The notes: a model not told the origin generated them from the letters alone. Numbered from the stretch's first letter, positions 17,050 through 25,970 are shown. The stretch: DNA of 37,993 bases from an uncultured Porphyromonadaceae bacterium (GCA_900540625.1 UQGP01000022.1:1-37993), one strand, 5' to 3'. A program made the numbers and translations.

Positions 17050-17067
17050 CGCGACATCACTGTCGCG
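17050..17067. other. Short perfect hairpin between lemA and the FKBP gene
   Basis: CGCGACA at 17050-17056 and TGTCGCG at 17061-17067 pair perfectly around a TCAC loop, just after the lemA stop. There is no T-tract, so it is more likely an mRNA stabiliser or processing site than a terminator. Confidence 0.4.
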
Positions 17068-17096
17068 ACACACAACGCACACACAAGACACTGTCA

Positions 17097-17675
17097 ATGA
17101 AACGCATACATTCAATACTCCTCATAGCACTCGCTGCCGGAGCCGCCGTATTCCAGACCGCATGCAGCGACAACGACAACGAGCAGCTCTGGGACCAATA
17201 CGCCGAGTGGCGCAACGCCAATATCTCCTGGATAGAGGCTCAGGCCAAGCGCACCAATACCGACGGAACGCCCTACTACACAAAAGTGGTGGCGCCGTGG
17301 GATGTCTCCGCATACGTCCTGATGCACACCATCGACGGACCGCACACCGAGAACCTCGTGCCGCTGTCCACCTCGACCACCGATGTCCGCTACCACCTGC
17401 ATCTATATGACGGCACACCCGTAGACTCGTCTACAAACGTCAAGACCTACGGAGACGGCATCTTCCGCTCACGCCTCAACGACGACGCTATGATTGCCGG
17501 ATGGAAACTTGCCGTACAAAACATGCACGTAGGCGACAGCGTCGAAGTGCTCATCCCCTACGCCCAGGCATACGGCACCAAAAGCAACGGCGTCATCAAG
17601 CCCTACACGGCACTGCGCTTCAACCTCCGTCTGGTAGACATCCCCTACTACGAGCTCCCGGACTTCGACGACTAA
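17097..17675 (+). CDS. FKBP-type peptidyl-prolyl isomerase lipoprotein
   Basis: 192 residues. A lipoprotein signal peptide (MKRIHSILLIALAAGAAVFQTAC) ends in a Cys lipobox, so the protein is lipid-anchored in the envelope. The C-terminal half has the FKBP layout: YHLHLYDGTPVDSS, then IAGWKLAVQNMHVGDSVEVLIPYAQAYG (about 133-160) and the final strand LRFNLRLVDI. These enzymes speed proline cis/trans isomerisation during folding of exported proteins. The AYG motif is present; several active-site aromatic positions look substituted, and the domain is short, so catalytic activity is likely but not certain. It probably shares a transcript with lemA (52-nt gap) and is followed by a terminator. Confidence 0.85.
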   Translation: MKRIHSILLIALAAGAAVFQTACSDNDNEQLWDQYAEWRNANISWIEAQAKRTNTDGTPYYTKVVAPWDVSAYVLMHTIDGPHTENLVPLSTSTTDVRYHLHLYDGTPVDSSTNVKTYGDGIFRSRLNDDAMIAGWKLAVQNMHVGDSVEVLIPYAQAYGTKSNGVIKPYTALRFNLRLVDIPYYELPDFDD

Positions 17676-17750
17676 GCATCCCCGGCTCGAGGCTCGACCT
17701 CGATTATGCGGCACTCATCGCAAAGGCCGAGTACAGTCCCGACACGTCAT

Positions 17751-17802
17751 ACGCCGACAGGCACACACGGACACATGTCCCGGTGCGCTTGTCGGCGTCT
17801 TT
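17751..17802 (+). terminator. Intrinsic terminator of the glyQS-lemA-FKBP group
   Basis: ACGCCGACA at 17751-17759 pairs with TGTCGGCGT at 17790-17798, with further pairing of GGCAC/GTGC inside and a CTTTATT tail. It lies 76 nt after the FKBP stop. The right arm with its tail is duplicated immediately downstream. Confidence 0.8.
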
Positions 17803-17825
17803 ATTGCGCTTGTCGGCGTCTTTAT
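17784..17825 (+). repeat. Perfect tandem duplication (2 x 21 bp) of the terminator right arm
   Basis: Bases 17784-17804 (TGCGCTTGTCGGCGTCTTTA plus T) are repeated exactly at 17805-17825. The unit is the right arm and T-rich tail of the terminator, so the left arm can pair with either copy, giving a short-loop or long-loop hairpin. Probably a slippage product. The rest of 17826-17977 contains nothing I can name. Confidence 0.9.
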
Positions 17826-17977
17826 ATAATGTCTTAGCCGCATATACACCCCACCGAAACCGTCCGGAACACACGTCGTGAGCGTGAAAATAGCTTACGT
17901 AGTTTGAAAGAACTTGAAAAGTGCAAAAAAGTTATCTACACCCCACGGCAATTTATCAACATTAGGGGTGTCAGCCG

Positions 17978-18008
17978 TTTGTACTTGTCCGATTTTTAAC
18001 TACATTTG
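17978..18008 (+). promoter_or_regulatory. Promoter of the parAB cluster
   Basis: TTTG at 17978-17981, a 19-nt spacer and TACATTTG at 18001-18008 form a perfect Bacteroidota -33/-7 pair. The predicted start near 18014 gives a leader of about 210 nt before parA. Confidence 0.85.
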
Positions 18009-18019
18009 CGGTGCCAAAA

Positions 18020-18062
18020 CGTGGAACATAGCGTTCCACGCGGCGAAACCTGTTTTGCCGCG
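18020..18062 (+). promoter_or_regulatory. Two abutting hairpins in the parA leader; parS-like half-sites
   Basis: Hairpin 1: CGTGGAAC (18020-18027), 5-nt loop, GTTCCACG (18033-18040), perfect. Hairpin 2: CGCGGCGAAAC (18039-18049), 2 nt, GTTTTGCCGCG (18052-18062), 11 pairs with one G-U in RNA. They share two bases and could stack. Each arm of hairpin 1 matches half of the parS consensus (TGTTnCACG/CGTGnAACA) but in reversed order. They lie just after the predicted transcription start, so could act as a DNA operator or as mRNA structure. No function is established. Confidence 0.6.
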
Positions 18063-18222
18063 CTTATGCCGCAAAGTCCGTCCCGGAGTTTCGGCTCGGT
18101 AGCGACGCATAGGCGTCCGCAATATAGGCGCGGAACTACACACACTGCATTTCGGGGTATGTCCACGCGGCATCCACCTAATGCACACGCACATATTTCC
18201 GGACATATCACATAGTATATAT

Positions 18223-18999
18223 ATGGGTAAAATCATTGCAATAGCAAACCAAAAAGGCGGAGTGGGCAAGACCACTACGACCATCAACCTCGCCGCCAGC
18301 CTCGCTGCCGAGGGCAAAAAGGTGCTTATCATCGACGCCGACCCCCAGGCCAACGCCACCAGCGGCTACGGCATCGACCCCGCATCGATGACATCGTCCA
18401 TATACGAATGCCTGGTAGACGGCTATCCCTTGGACGGGTCTCAGGTGAAGACTTGCGTCGAAGGCCTCGAATTGATAGGCAGCCGCATCGACTTGGCAGG
18501 CGCCGAATTGGAACTCATCAACCAACCCGAGCGCGAACGCGTGCTCTCCAAACTTCTCGAGCCGATACGCGCCAAGTACGACTACATCCTCATAGACTGC
18601 TCGCCGTCGCTGGGCCTGATTACGGTCAATGCCCTCACCGCTGCCGACAGCGTCATCATCCCCGTGCAGGCCGAATACTTTGCACTCGAAGGTATTTCCA
18701 AGCTGCTCAACACGATACGTATAATCAAGAAACGTCTCAACCCCGAATTGGAAATCGAGGGCTTCCTGCTGACAATGTACGACTCGCGTCTGCGCCTGGC
18801 CAACCAAATTTACGAAGAATTGAAGACCTACTTCGCCGACATGATTTTTGACACAGTAATACCGCGCAACATCAAGCTCAGCGAAGCTCCCAGCCACGGA
18901 CTGCCCGTGCTGATGTACGATCCCGAGAGCCGCGGCGCAACCTCGCACGTAGCCTTGGCCAAAGAAATCATCGCCAAGCACGCCGCCAAGCAGTCCTAA
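18223..18999 (+). CDS. parA: ParA/Soj family chromosome-partitioning ATPase
   Basis: 258 residues from 18223 (MGKIIAIANQ); the open frame begins 14 codons earlier but those residues precede the conserved N-terminal strand. The deviant Walker A motif KGGVGKTTT (11-19) carries both signature lysines, followed by DADPQANATSGYG and Walker B DCSPSLGLITVNAL (about 125-138). ParA dimerises on ATP, binds DNA non-specifically and is stimulated by ParB to move origin regions apart. It lacks an N-terminal DNA-binding domain, which is the chromosomal (Soj) type. Located 29 nt before parB in the same transcript, behind a promoter with a structured leader of about 200 nt. Confidence 0.97.
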   Translation: MGKIIAIANQKGGVGKTTTTINLAASLAAEGKKVLIIDADPQANATSGYGIDPASMTSSIYECLVDGYPLDGSQVKTCVEGLELIGSRIDLAGAELELINQPERERVLSKLLEPIRAKYDYILIDCSPSLGLITVNALTAADSVIIPVQAEYFALEGISKLLNTIRIIKKRLNPELEIEGFLLTMYDSRLRLANQIYEELKTYFADMIFDTVIPRNIKLSEAPSHGLPVLMYDPESRGATSHVALAKEIIAKHAAKQS

Positions 19000-19028
19000 T
19001 CACCGAACCTCTATTCGAAAGCACCATC

Positions 19029-19928
19029 ATGACACAGAAACACAGCGCCTTAGGCCGCGGATTAGGCTCGCTCATCACCATGGACGATGTCCCCGCACGC
19101 GGATCTTCGGCCATCAACGACATACCCCTGTCCCAGATACAGCCCAATCCCGACCAGCCCCGTACCACCTTCGACGAAGACGCCTTGGACGAACTGGCCG
19201 CAAGTATACGCGAATTGGGCATCATCCAGCCGCTATCGTTGCGCAAGACCGGACCCGACAGCTACCAGATTATCGCCGGCGAACGCCGTTTCCGCGCCGC
19301 CCGACGTGCCGGGCTCACCCATGTGCCGGCGTACATACGCACCGCCAACGAGGCCGAGCTCACCGAAATGGCGCTGATTGAGAACATCCAACGCGAAGAC
19401 CTCAACGCCATCGAAATAGCCCTGACTTTCAAGAAATTGCTGGACCAGTACAATCTGACTCAGGAACGCCTGAGCGAGCGCATAGGCAAGAAACGCGCCA
19501 CCATCGCCAACTTCTTGCGCCTGCTGCGCCTGCCCGCCGAGGTGCAACTCGGCCTGCGGGACAAACGAGTAGACATGGGACACGCGCGCGCCCTGCTCAC
19601 TATAGACAAACCCGCGCTCCAGCTCAAACTGTACAACGAAATCCTGCGCAAGGGACTGTCCGTGCGCCGCGTCGAGGAACTTGCGCGTCAGTACCAAGAA
19701 GGCGATTCCGCCGCCAAGGCCGGCGACGATACGCATAAAGGCGCTTCGCGCTACTCCGCCGGAGACTTCGACGTCCTGGGCAAACAACTGTCCTCAACCT
19801 TCCATACCAAGGTCAAATTCAGTTGCAACCGCTCGGGCAAAGGCCAAATATCCTTCCCCTTTGCCAACGACGACGAGCTGGAACGCCTCATCACAATGTT
19901 CGACTCGCTAAAACCCGCAGCAAATTGA
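19029..19928 (+). CDS. parB: ParB/Spo0J chromosome-partitioning protein
   Basis: 299 residues. ParB is a CTPase clamp that loads at parS sites and activates ParA. Seen here: an N-terminal ParA-interacting segment (LGRGLGSLI, 8-16), the IQPNPDQPRTTF box, the arginine-rich CTP-binding/spreading motif GERRFRAARRAG (84-95), the helix-turn-helix (about 141-170, LTQERLSERIGKKRATIANFLRLL) and a C-terminal dimerisation region. All major motifs are intact. The stop overlaps the TTG start of the next gene (TTGA), so translation is probably coupled. I noticed no canonical parS in the window, but reading by eye is not an exhaustive search. Confidence 0.97.
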   Translation: MTQKHSALGRGLGSLITMDDVPARGSSAINDIPLSQIQPNPDQPRTTFDEDALDELAASIRELGIIQPLSLRKTGPDSYQIIAGERRFRAARRAGLTHVPAYIRTANEAELTEMALIENIQREDLNAIEIALTFKKLLDQYNLTQERLSERIGKKRATIANFLRLLRLPAEVQLGLRDKRVDMGHARALLTIDKPALQLKLYNEILRKGLSVRRVEELARQYQEGDSAAKAGDDTHKGASRYSAGDFDVLGKQLSSTFHTKVKFSCNRSGKGQISFPFANDDELERLITMFDSLKPAAN

Positions 19929-20677
19929 GCCGACGGGCACACATATTATTACGACTGATTGCCACGGTCGCCGTGGTATTCTGTGCCGCCGTCCCCGCAA
20001 AGGCCGGCAGCCAGACCCCGTCCGAAAGCGACACGCTGCGTACCGCGGTCATGGAAATGCCTATGACCGTCGAAAAGCCCGTGGCCCTCGGCGACAGCAG
20101 CATCCTGGGCTCGGACACACTCAGCGTCGTCGGCGAATTTGACCCCTTCGGCGATTACGACCTATGGGAAGAGCGCGAAGTCGCCTTCAATCCCTCGCCC
20201 ACCCGCGCCGTATGGATGTCGGCACTATTCCCCGGACTGGGCCAAATCTACAACCGTCGGTGGTGGAAACTGCCACTCGTAGCCGGCGGATTTATGGGCT
20301 TGGGCTACGGCGTATCCTGGAACAACAAGATGCTCAAGGACTACCAGCAAGCCTATCGCGACATCTTGGACAACGACCCAACCACACGGTCGTACATGAA
20401 CTTCTTTCCGCCCACCACCACCGAAGACTCGCTGGACAAGCAATGGCTCACCAATCTGCTCAAAAGCCGCAAAGACTTCTACCGTCGCAACCGCGACCTC
20501 TGCATCATATCTATGGTCGGAGTGTACCTGCTGGCGATGCTCGACGCCTACGTCGATGCCTCGCTATCGCATTTTGACATCACTCCCGACCTATCCATGG
20601 ACGTTCACCCGGCCGTAATACCCGATGCACGATCACGGCTCCCGGGATTCGGGCTCTGCTGGGCCATAAGTTTTTGA
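19925..20677 (+). CDS. DUF5683 membrane protein with TTG start
   Basis: 250 residues if translation begins at the TTG at 19925, which overlaps the parB stop (TTGA). This start gives a clean signal peptide (basic SRRAH, then LLRLIATVAVVFCAAVPAKA). The only ATG that would extend the frame is at 19823, deep inside parB, and would add residues without signal character. The mature protein has the DUF5683 hallmark MSALFPGLGQIYNRRWWKLPLVAGGFMGLG, a second hydrophobic segment near residues 195-215 and an aromatic, glycine-rich end. Function unknown; the family is commonly found next to parB and a lytic transglycosylase in Bacteroidales. An outer-membrane or envelope location is likely. Confidence 0.85.
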   Translation: MSRRAHILLRLIATVAVVFCAAVPAKAGSQTPSESDTLRTAVMEMPMTVEKPVALGDSSILGSDTLSVVGEFDPFGDYDLWEEREVAFNPSPTRAVWMSALFPGLGQIYNRRWWKLPLVAGGFMGLGYGVSWNNKMLKDYQQAYRDILDNDPTTRSYMNFFPPTTTEDSLDKQWLTNLLKSRKDFYRRNRDLCIISMVGVYLLAMLDAYVDASLSHFDITPDLSMDVHPAVIPDARSRLPGFGLCWAISF

Positions 20678-20746
20678 TATACAACAGCAAGCCCACATTC
20701 CCACATATCCTAACCAACCATTAAAGCAAAAACCAATCCCTCGCCA

Positions 20747-22474
20747 ATGTCCAAAATAAAGACACAACTTATAGCCGCCGCCGTTGCCGCCATCCTCGGC
20801 ACCACGGCATCCTCCGCCGCACTGACCGTGCGCTCCATAGCCGCCGATACCATCAGCGCCGACAACATCGTTGTTCCCGAAAGCTTCGAAATCGATACGC
20901 ACAAGATGATGCAGAACTGGTATCTGACCAACTACGCCGTACTCGACCGAAACGCCGACCGACGCGCCAACGTCCCCACCACCGACCGGGAATACATCGA
21001 CCGCCTGCAACGGATGCCTACCGTCATGGAAATGCCCTACAACAAGATTGTACGTGCTTTCATAGATATGTATGTCGAGCGCAAGAAGTCGTTGGTCGAA
21101 TCGATGCTTGGCATGAGCCTCTATTACATGCCTATCTTCGAACAAGCACTGGACAAGTACGGCATGCCCATGGAACTCAAGTACCTGCCCATTATCGAAT
21201 CGGCACTCAACCCCACGGCAGTATCGCGTGTCGGCGCCACCGGACTATGGCAATTCATGCTTGATACGGCCAAAGGCATGGGACTCGAAATCAATTCGCT
21301 GGTAGACCAGCGCCGCGACCCCTACCTATCCTCGGACGCTGCGGCACGCTACCTCAAACAACTATACAACAGCTACGGCGATTGGTCGCTGGCCATAGCC
21401 GCCTACAACTGCGGCCCCGGCAACGTCAATAAAGCACTGCGCCGCGCCGGCGGAGGCAAAAAAGACTTCTGGGAGATATATCCCTTCCTACCCCGTGAGA
21501 CACGCGACTACATCCCGGCATTCATAGCCGCCAACTACGCTATGACCTATTACAACCACCACAACATCTCGCCGGCACTGGCATCGCGACCCATCGTCAC
21601 CGACACCGTACACGTCAACAAACGCGTTCATTTCCGGCAGATTTCGGACGTCATGGGCATATCCATGGACGAGTTGCGCGTACTCAATCCCCAGTACCGC
21701 ACCGACGTCATCCCCGGAGACATACATCCCTACGCGCTCATCCTCCCCAACATCCAAGCCTATTGCTACATAGCCAACGAAGACTCCATCGTCAACCATA
21801 ATGCAGAGCTGTATGCACGTCGCGATGTCGTCGAGCCCTCCACCGGCGCCTCCATTACCTCCGAAGACGGCGGACAATATATCGAAGAAGTCATTGTCAA
21901 ATACCATAAAGTACGCCGCGGCGAAAATCTTGCGTCCATTGCACGCCGCTACGGTGTCAGCCAGCAATCCATACGACGCACCAACGGCATAGGCCGCCGC
22001 GTCCGCCGAGGCCAGACACTGCGCATCAACACCGTACAGCGCCGCTACGTACCCGCCCCGGCTCAAACCGATAGCACAACGACCGACAATAAGCCGCAGG
22101 TAGCCGTACCCGACACCAAGGCCGATACGACGCCCGTCGCCAAGACCGACGAGACAGTCGAGCCCACGCCTCAGACACGTCAAGTGACCGATGCAATGTC
22201 CAACGCCAAAAACAACGACAAGAAAAATGACAACGGCCGCAAAAACTCGCGCAAGAAGACCGAGAGCAAACCCGTCAAGCACAAAGTCTCCTCGGGCGAA
22301 AACCTCACCAAGATAGCCAAGCGATATGGCGTCACCGTCGAACAACTGCGTAGCGCCAATAACATCTCCGGAGACGACATCCGAGCCGGGCAGACGCTTA
22401 CCATACCCTCCAAGGACGTCAAGTCAGACAAAAAGAGCTCATCCAAGAAGAAAAGCCGCCGTCGTCGCCGCTAA
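20747..22474 (+). CDS. MltD-like lytic transglycosylase with two LysM domains
   Basis: 575 residues. After a signal peptide (about 1-24) comes an SLT domain: the catalytic Glu151 in ESALNP, then GATGLWQFM, and the AIAAYNCGPGNVNKAL motif (about 223-238), all typical of family 1 transglycosylases, which cleave the MurNAc-GlcNAc bond to form 1,6-anhydro ends. Two LysM peptidoglycan-binding modules follow (about 386-430 and 512-560), separated by a Thr/Asp/Lys-rich linker. Unlike E. coli MltD there is no lipobox Cys, so it is probably periplasmic and soluble. The very basic C-terminus (KKSRRRRR) is notable. Its place after parAB-DUF5683 hints at coordination of wall remodelling with the cell cycle. 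Confidence 0.93.
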   Translation: MSKIKTQLIAAAVAAILGTTASSAALTVRSIAADTISADNIVVPESFEIDTHKMMQNWYLTNYAVLDRNADRRANVPTTDREYIDRLQRMPTVMEMPYNKIVRAFIDMYVERKKSLVESMLGMSLYYMPIFEQALDKYGMPMELKYLPIIESALNPTAVSRVGATGLWQFMLDTAKGMGLEINSLVDQRRDPYLSSDAAARYLKQLYNSYGDWSLAIAAYNCGPGNVNKALRRAGGGKKDFWEIYPFLPRETRDYIPAFIAANYAMTYYNHHNISPALASRPIVTDTVHVNKRVHFRQISDVMGISMDELRVLNPQYRTDVIPGDIHPYALILPNIQAYCYIANEDSIVNHNAELYARRDVVEPSTGASITSEDGGQYIEEVIVKYHKVRRGENLASIARRYGVSQQSIRRTNGIGRRVRRGQTLRINTVQRRYVPAPAQTDSTTTDNKPQVAVPDTKADTTPVAKTDETVEPTPQTRQVTDAMSNAKNNDKKNDNGRKNSRKKTESKPVKHKVSSGENLTKIAKRYGVTVEQLRSANNISGDDIRAGQTLTIPSKDVKSDKKSSSKKKSRRRRR

Positions 22475-22525
22475 TCGACAACCACATTCTAAACGCATAT
22501 ACGCACCTTAGTTCCATATAGTATT

Positions 22526-24553
22526 ATGAGTACAAAAGTCCCGGCATCCGACCCCGATGCCATCTTCGAGCAAAAGACACAAGCGCCTTACACCACGACG
22601 GAGTCCTGTCCTCCGGCGGACGCCGACCCCGTCGACCTGCCCGAAAACGCCTTCCGCGAACTGGGCAAAGACGAAAACTATCGTCCCGTGATGCACCCCG
22701 CGCGCCAATACGCCGAAGTCACGCCCTACTCCGTCATTATGGGCCTGATTTTGGCAGTGGTATTCAGTGCCGCAGCCGCATATCTCGGCCTTAAAGTCGG
22801 TCAAGTATTCGAGGCCGCCATACCCATCGCCATCATAGCCGTAGGCTTCAGCAACTGGCGTAAAGTCCAAAATCCTCTGGGCCAAAACGTCATCATCCAA
22901 TCCATCGGCGCATGCTCGGGCGTCATCGTTGCCGGCGCCATCTTCACCCTGCCGGCACTGTACATCCTGCAAGCCAAGTTCCCCGATATTTCGGTCAACT
23001 TCCTACAGATATTCCTGAGCTCGCTCTTCGGCGGCGTGCTGGGCATACTCTTCTTCATCCCCTTCCGACGCTACTTCGTCAAGGATATGCACGGCAAGTA
23101 TCCCTTCCCCGAAGCGACGGCCACCACGCAGGTACTTATCAGCGGCAACGCCTCCGGTGCTCAGTCGCAGTCGCGCGTGCTGATTGTCGCAGCCCTCATC
23201 GGCGGTCTCTATGACTATATCGTTGCCACCTTCGGCGTATGGTCCGAAACCATCACCACTACAGCCTACAGCTGGGGACACGCCATAGCCGACAAATTCA
23301 AATTTGTCTTCTCGTGCAACACCGGCGCTGCCGTCCTCGGCTTAGGATACATCGTAGGCCTCAAATATGCCTTCGTTATCTTTGCCGGCAGTATCTTCGT
23401 ATGGTGGTTCATCATTCCGCTGATGGGCAGCGAATTCGGCTCGCCTCAATTTGCCGGGATGATGCCCGATGAGATATTCAAGCAAGTACGCGGTATCGGC
23501 ATCGGCGGTATAGCCATGGCCGGTATCATCGGCATCATCAAGTCCTGGGGCGTCATCCGCGAAGCCGTGGGTCTCGCCTCCAAGGAATTCAAGGGCAAAA
23601 CAGCCGCCCAAAAGCCCGTCCGCTGGCAACTGGACATCTCGATGAAACACATCACCTACTTCATAGCTCTGGCGCTGGTGGCTGTGCTGCTGTTCTTCTG
23701 GCTCGGAGTAATCCACACCTTCTGGCAGGCCGCTATCGCATGGCTGGTGGTTACGGTCATCGCCTTCCTCTTCACGACCGTGGCAGCCAACGCCATAGCC
23801 ATCGTAGGTAGCAACCCCGTAAGCGGTATGACCCTGATGACGCTCATCATAGCCTCCGCCGTCTTCGTCGCCATAGGTCTCAACGGCACCAGCGGCATCG
23901 TGGCTGCTATGGTACTCGGCGGCGTGGTCTGCACCGCGCTGTCCATGGCCGGCGGCTTCGTCACCGACCTCAAAATCGGCTACTGGCTCGGCTCGACCCC
24001 GCGCAAGCAGGAAAGCTGGAAATTCCTCGGCACTCTGGTAAGTGCAGCCACCGTCGGCGGCGTTATACTGATGCTGAGCAAGGTCTACGGCTTCGGCGAA
24101 AACGGCCTGGCCGCACCTCAGGCAAGCGCGATGGCCAGTGTCATCGAGCCCATGATGATGGGCGGTTCGACACCCTGGATTTTGTATATCGTCGGCGCCA
24201 TACTTGCCATATTACTCAACTGGTTAGGCGTCCCCGCCCTGGCATTCTGCCTTGGTATGTTCCTGCCGTTGCACCTCAACACCCCGATGCTTGTCGGCGG
24301 CTTGATATCCTGGTTTGTAGGACGTTCGTCCAAAGATAAAGAAGTTTGCCGTCGCCGTAGCGACCGTGGCACGCTGATATCCTCCGGACTTATCGCCGGC
24401 GGCGCCCTCTTCGGCGTATTCTCGGCCATCACCGTACTTTGCGGACACGAAGCGCCCACCAACGGCGGCGAATTCCAGCCTCAGGTACTCGGCATAGTCG
24501 CCTACGCATGTATCATCGCCTACCTTTACATTTCATCCCGCAAGGCCAAGTAA
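22526..24553 (+). CDS. OPT family oligopeptide transporter
   Basis: 675 residues with about 14-16 hydrophobic helices, normal for the bacterial OPT group. Matching segments include the N-terminal EVTPYSVIMGLILAVVFSAAAAYLGLKVGQ, KYPFPEATATTQVL (about 193-206) and NPVSGMTLMTLIIA (about 431-444). The ~55-residue N-terminus is hydrophilic and cytoplasmic. OPT proteins are secondary transporters for small peptides or metal chelates; the substrate here cannot be told from sequence. It starts 51 nt after the lytic transglycosylase, so import of wall-derived peptides would fit the neighbourhood, but that is inference. Confidence 0.93.
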   Translation: MSTKVPASDPDAIFEQKTQAPYTTTESCPPADADPVDLPENAFRELGKDENYRPVMHPARQYAEVTPYSVIMGLILAVVFSAAAAYLGLKVGQVFEAAIPIAIIAVGFSNWRKVQNPLGQNVIIQSIGACSGVIVAGAIFTLPALYILQAKFPDISVNFLQIFLSSLFGGVLGILFFIPFRRYFVKDMHGKYPFPEATATTQVLISGNASGAQSQSRVLIVAALIGGLYDYIVATFGVWSETITTTAYSWGHAIADKFKFVFSCNTGAAVLGLGYIVGLKYAFVIFAGSIFVWWFIIPLMGSEFGSPQFAGMMPDEIFKQVRGIGIGGIAMAGIIGIIKSWGVIREAVGLASKEFKGKTAAQKPVRWQLDISMKHITYFIALALVAVLLFFWLGVIHTFWQAAIAWLVVTVIAFLFTTVAANAIAIVGSNPVSGMTLMTLIIASAVFVAIGLNGTSGIVAAMVLGGVVCTALSMAGGFVTDLKIGYWLGSTPRKQESWKFLGTLVSAATVGGVILMLSKVYGFGENGLAAPQASAMASVIEPMMMGGSTPWILYIVGAILAILLNWLGVPALAFCLGMFLPLHLNTPMLVGGLISWFVGRSSKDKEVCRRRSDRGTLISSGLIAGGALFGVFSAITVLCGHEAPTNGGEFQPQVLGIVAYACIIAYLYISSRKAK

Positions 24554-24589
24554 CCGACGAACAACCGTACATCGCATAAATCCCCCGCC

Positions 24590-25921
24590 ATGTCCCGGCG
24601 CATCATCGCGCTGGCATGGCCATCCATAGCCACCAACGTCACCACGCCGTTGATGGCTATGGTCGATTTGGCCATCGTGGGACATTTGGGCGGAATGACG
24701 TCCATAGGAGCCGTGGCTATGGGCGGCGCGATGTTCAATATGCTGTATTGGCTTACGAACTTCCTTCGTATGGGCACCTCGGGCTTCACGGCGCAAGCCC
24801 ACGGCAGCGGCGACAAGGCCGCCATGGCCGGCACGTTGGCTCGTGCTTTGGCCGTGGCACTGGCGCTATCATTGCCTATGATTGCCTTTTCGGGGCTTAT
24901 CGCCAATGCGATGCAAGCCTTCATGGCACCCGAAGGCGGCGACACCGTCGAGCAAGCACGGCTGTACTTCGGCACCGCCATTTGGGGCGCGCCTGCGGTA
25001 TTGGCCACCTATTCGCTGTCCGGATGGTTTACCGGAATGCAGGACACGCGTCCGGTGCTGCTGATGGCCGTGGTGCAAAACGTTCTCAACGTCATACTGT
25101 CGCTTGCTCTGGTATACGCGCTCGACATGGCCATCGAAGGTGTCGCCTTGGGCACTGCAATATCTCAATGGATAGGTGCTGTCACCGGGCTGATAATCAG
25201 CGCAAAGCTGCGACGTCGGGCAGTCTTGCCTCCTCTACGCAAGGCCATACGCCACGCCGGAGTTTCGCTCGGGCGATTTTTTCGCGTCAACGGCGACATC
25301 TTCCTGCGCACACTATGCCTGGTTTGCGTCACCCTATGGTTTACACGCCAAGGCGCACGCATAGGTGCCGATGTTCTGGCAGCCAACGCCTTACTTATGC
25401 AGCTGTTTATGCTGTTCTCGTTCTTTATGGACGGCTTTGCCTTTGCGGGCGAGGCTCTGGCCGGGCACTTCTACGGTGCCGGAGACAAGAGCTCGTTACG
25501 CAGCTGTGTGCGTATGCTGCTGCTTTGGGGCATAGCGCTTTCGACTGTTGTTTCATTGCTATATGCCGTAGGCGGCAACGCCATACTCGGACTACTGACC
25601 GATGATGCAACGGTCAGCGCCGCAGCAGCCGAGTATCTCCCGTGGGCCGCAGCCGTGCCTATTTGCGGGTTTATGGCCTTTGTTTGGGACGGGGTTTTCG
25701 TAGGGCTGACACTGACCCGGCAGATGCTGGTGTCTATGGCCGCCGCCATGCTTGTATTTTTTGCCATAGATACCGGAATTCCGGCTCTCGGATACAGCGG
25801 CATTGCGCTATCCTCCAACGACTTGCTATGGCTGGCCTTCAACGCCTACCTGCTGTGCCGCGGCATTGTACAAGCGACATTGTTTGCCCGCAGATGCAAC
25901 GAAAGACGGCGCCGAACTTAA
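24590..25921 (+). CDS. MATE family efflux transporter (DinF-like)
   Basis: 443 residues with 12 hydrophobic helices in two similar halves. The N-terminal part (IALAWPSIATNVTTPLMAMVDLAIVGHLGG) carries the Pro, Asn and Asp pattern of MATE transporters of the DinF subgroup; a matching NGDIFLRTLCLV segment opens the second half (about 232). These proteins expel organic cations or drugs, using Na+ or H+. Starts 36 nt after the OPT gene, probably the last gene of the parA transcript. The substrate is unknown. Confidence 0.92.
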   Translation: MSRRIIALAWPSIATNVTTPLMAMVDLAIVGHLGGMTSIGAVAMGGAMFNMLYWLTNFLRMGTSGFTAQAHGSGDKAAMAGTLARALAVALALSLPMIAFSGLIANAMQAFMAPEGGDTVEQARLYFGTAIWGAPAVLATYSLSGWFTGMQDTRPVLLMAVVQNVLNVILSLALVYALDMAIEGVALGTAISQWIGAVTGLIISAKLRRRAVLPPLRKAIRHAGVSLGRFFRVNGDIFLRTLCLVCVTLWFTRQGARIGADVLAANALLMQLFMLFSFFMDGFAFAGEALAGHFYGAGDKSSLRSCVRMLLLWGIALSTVVSLLYAVGGNAILGLLTDDATVSAAAAEYLPWAAAVPICGFMAFVWDGVFVGLTLTRQMLVSMAAAMLVFFAIDTGIPALGYSGIALSSNDLLWLAFNAYLLCRGIVQATLFARRCNERRRRT

Positions 25922-25970
25922 CCACAGGCACGACCATACATAAAAGTAGGTATGACGACGCTAAAAAAAA

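Noticed and set aside
18020..18040. Canonical parS site in the parA leader
   Set aside because: The half-sites are in reversed order and separated by 5 nt, so it does not match the 16-bp parS palindrome. Reported instead as a parS-like inverted repeat of unknown role.
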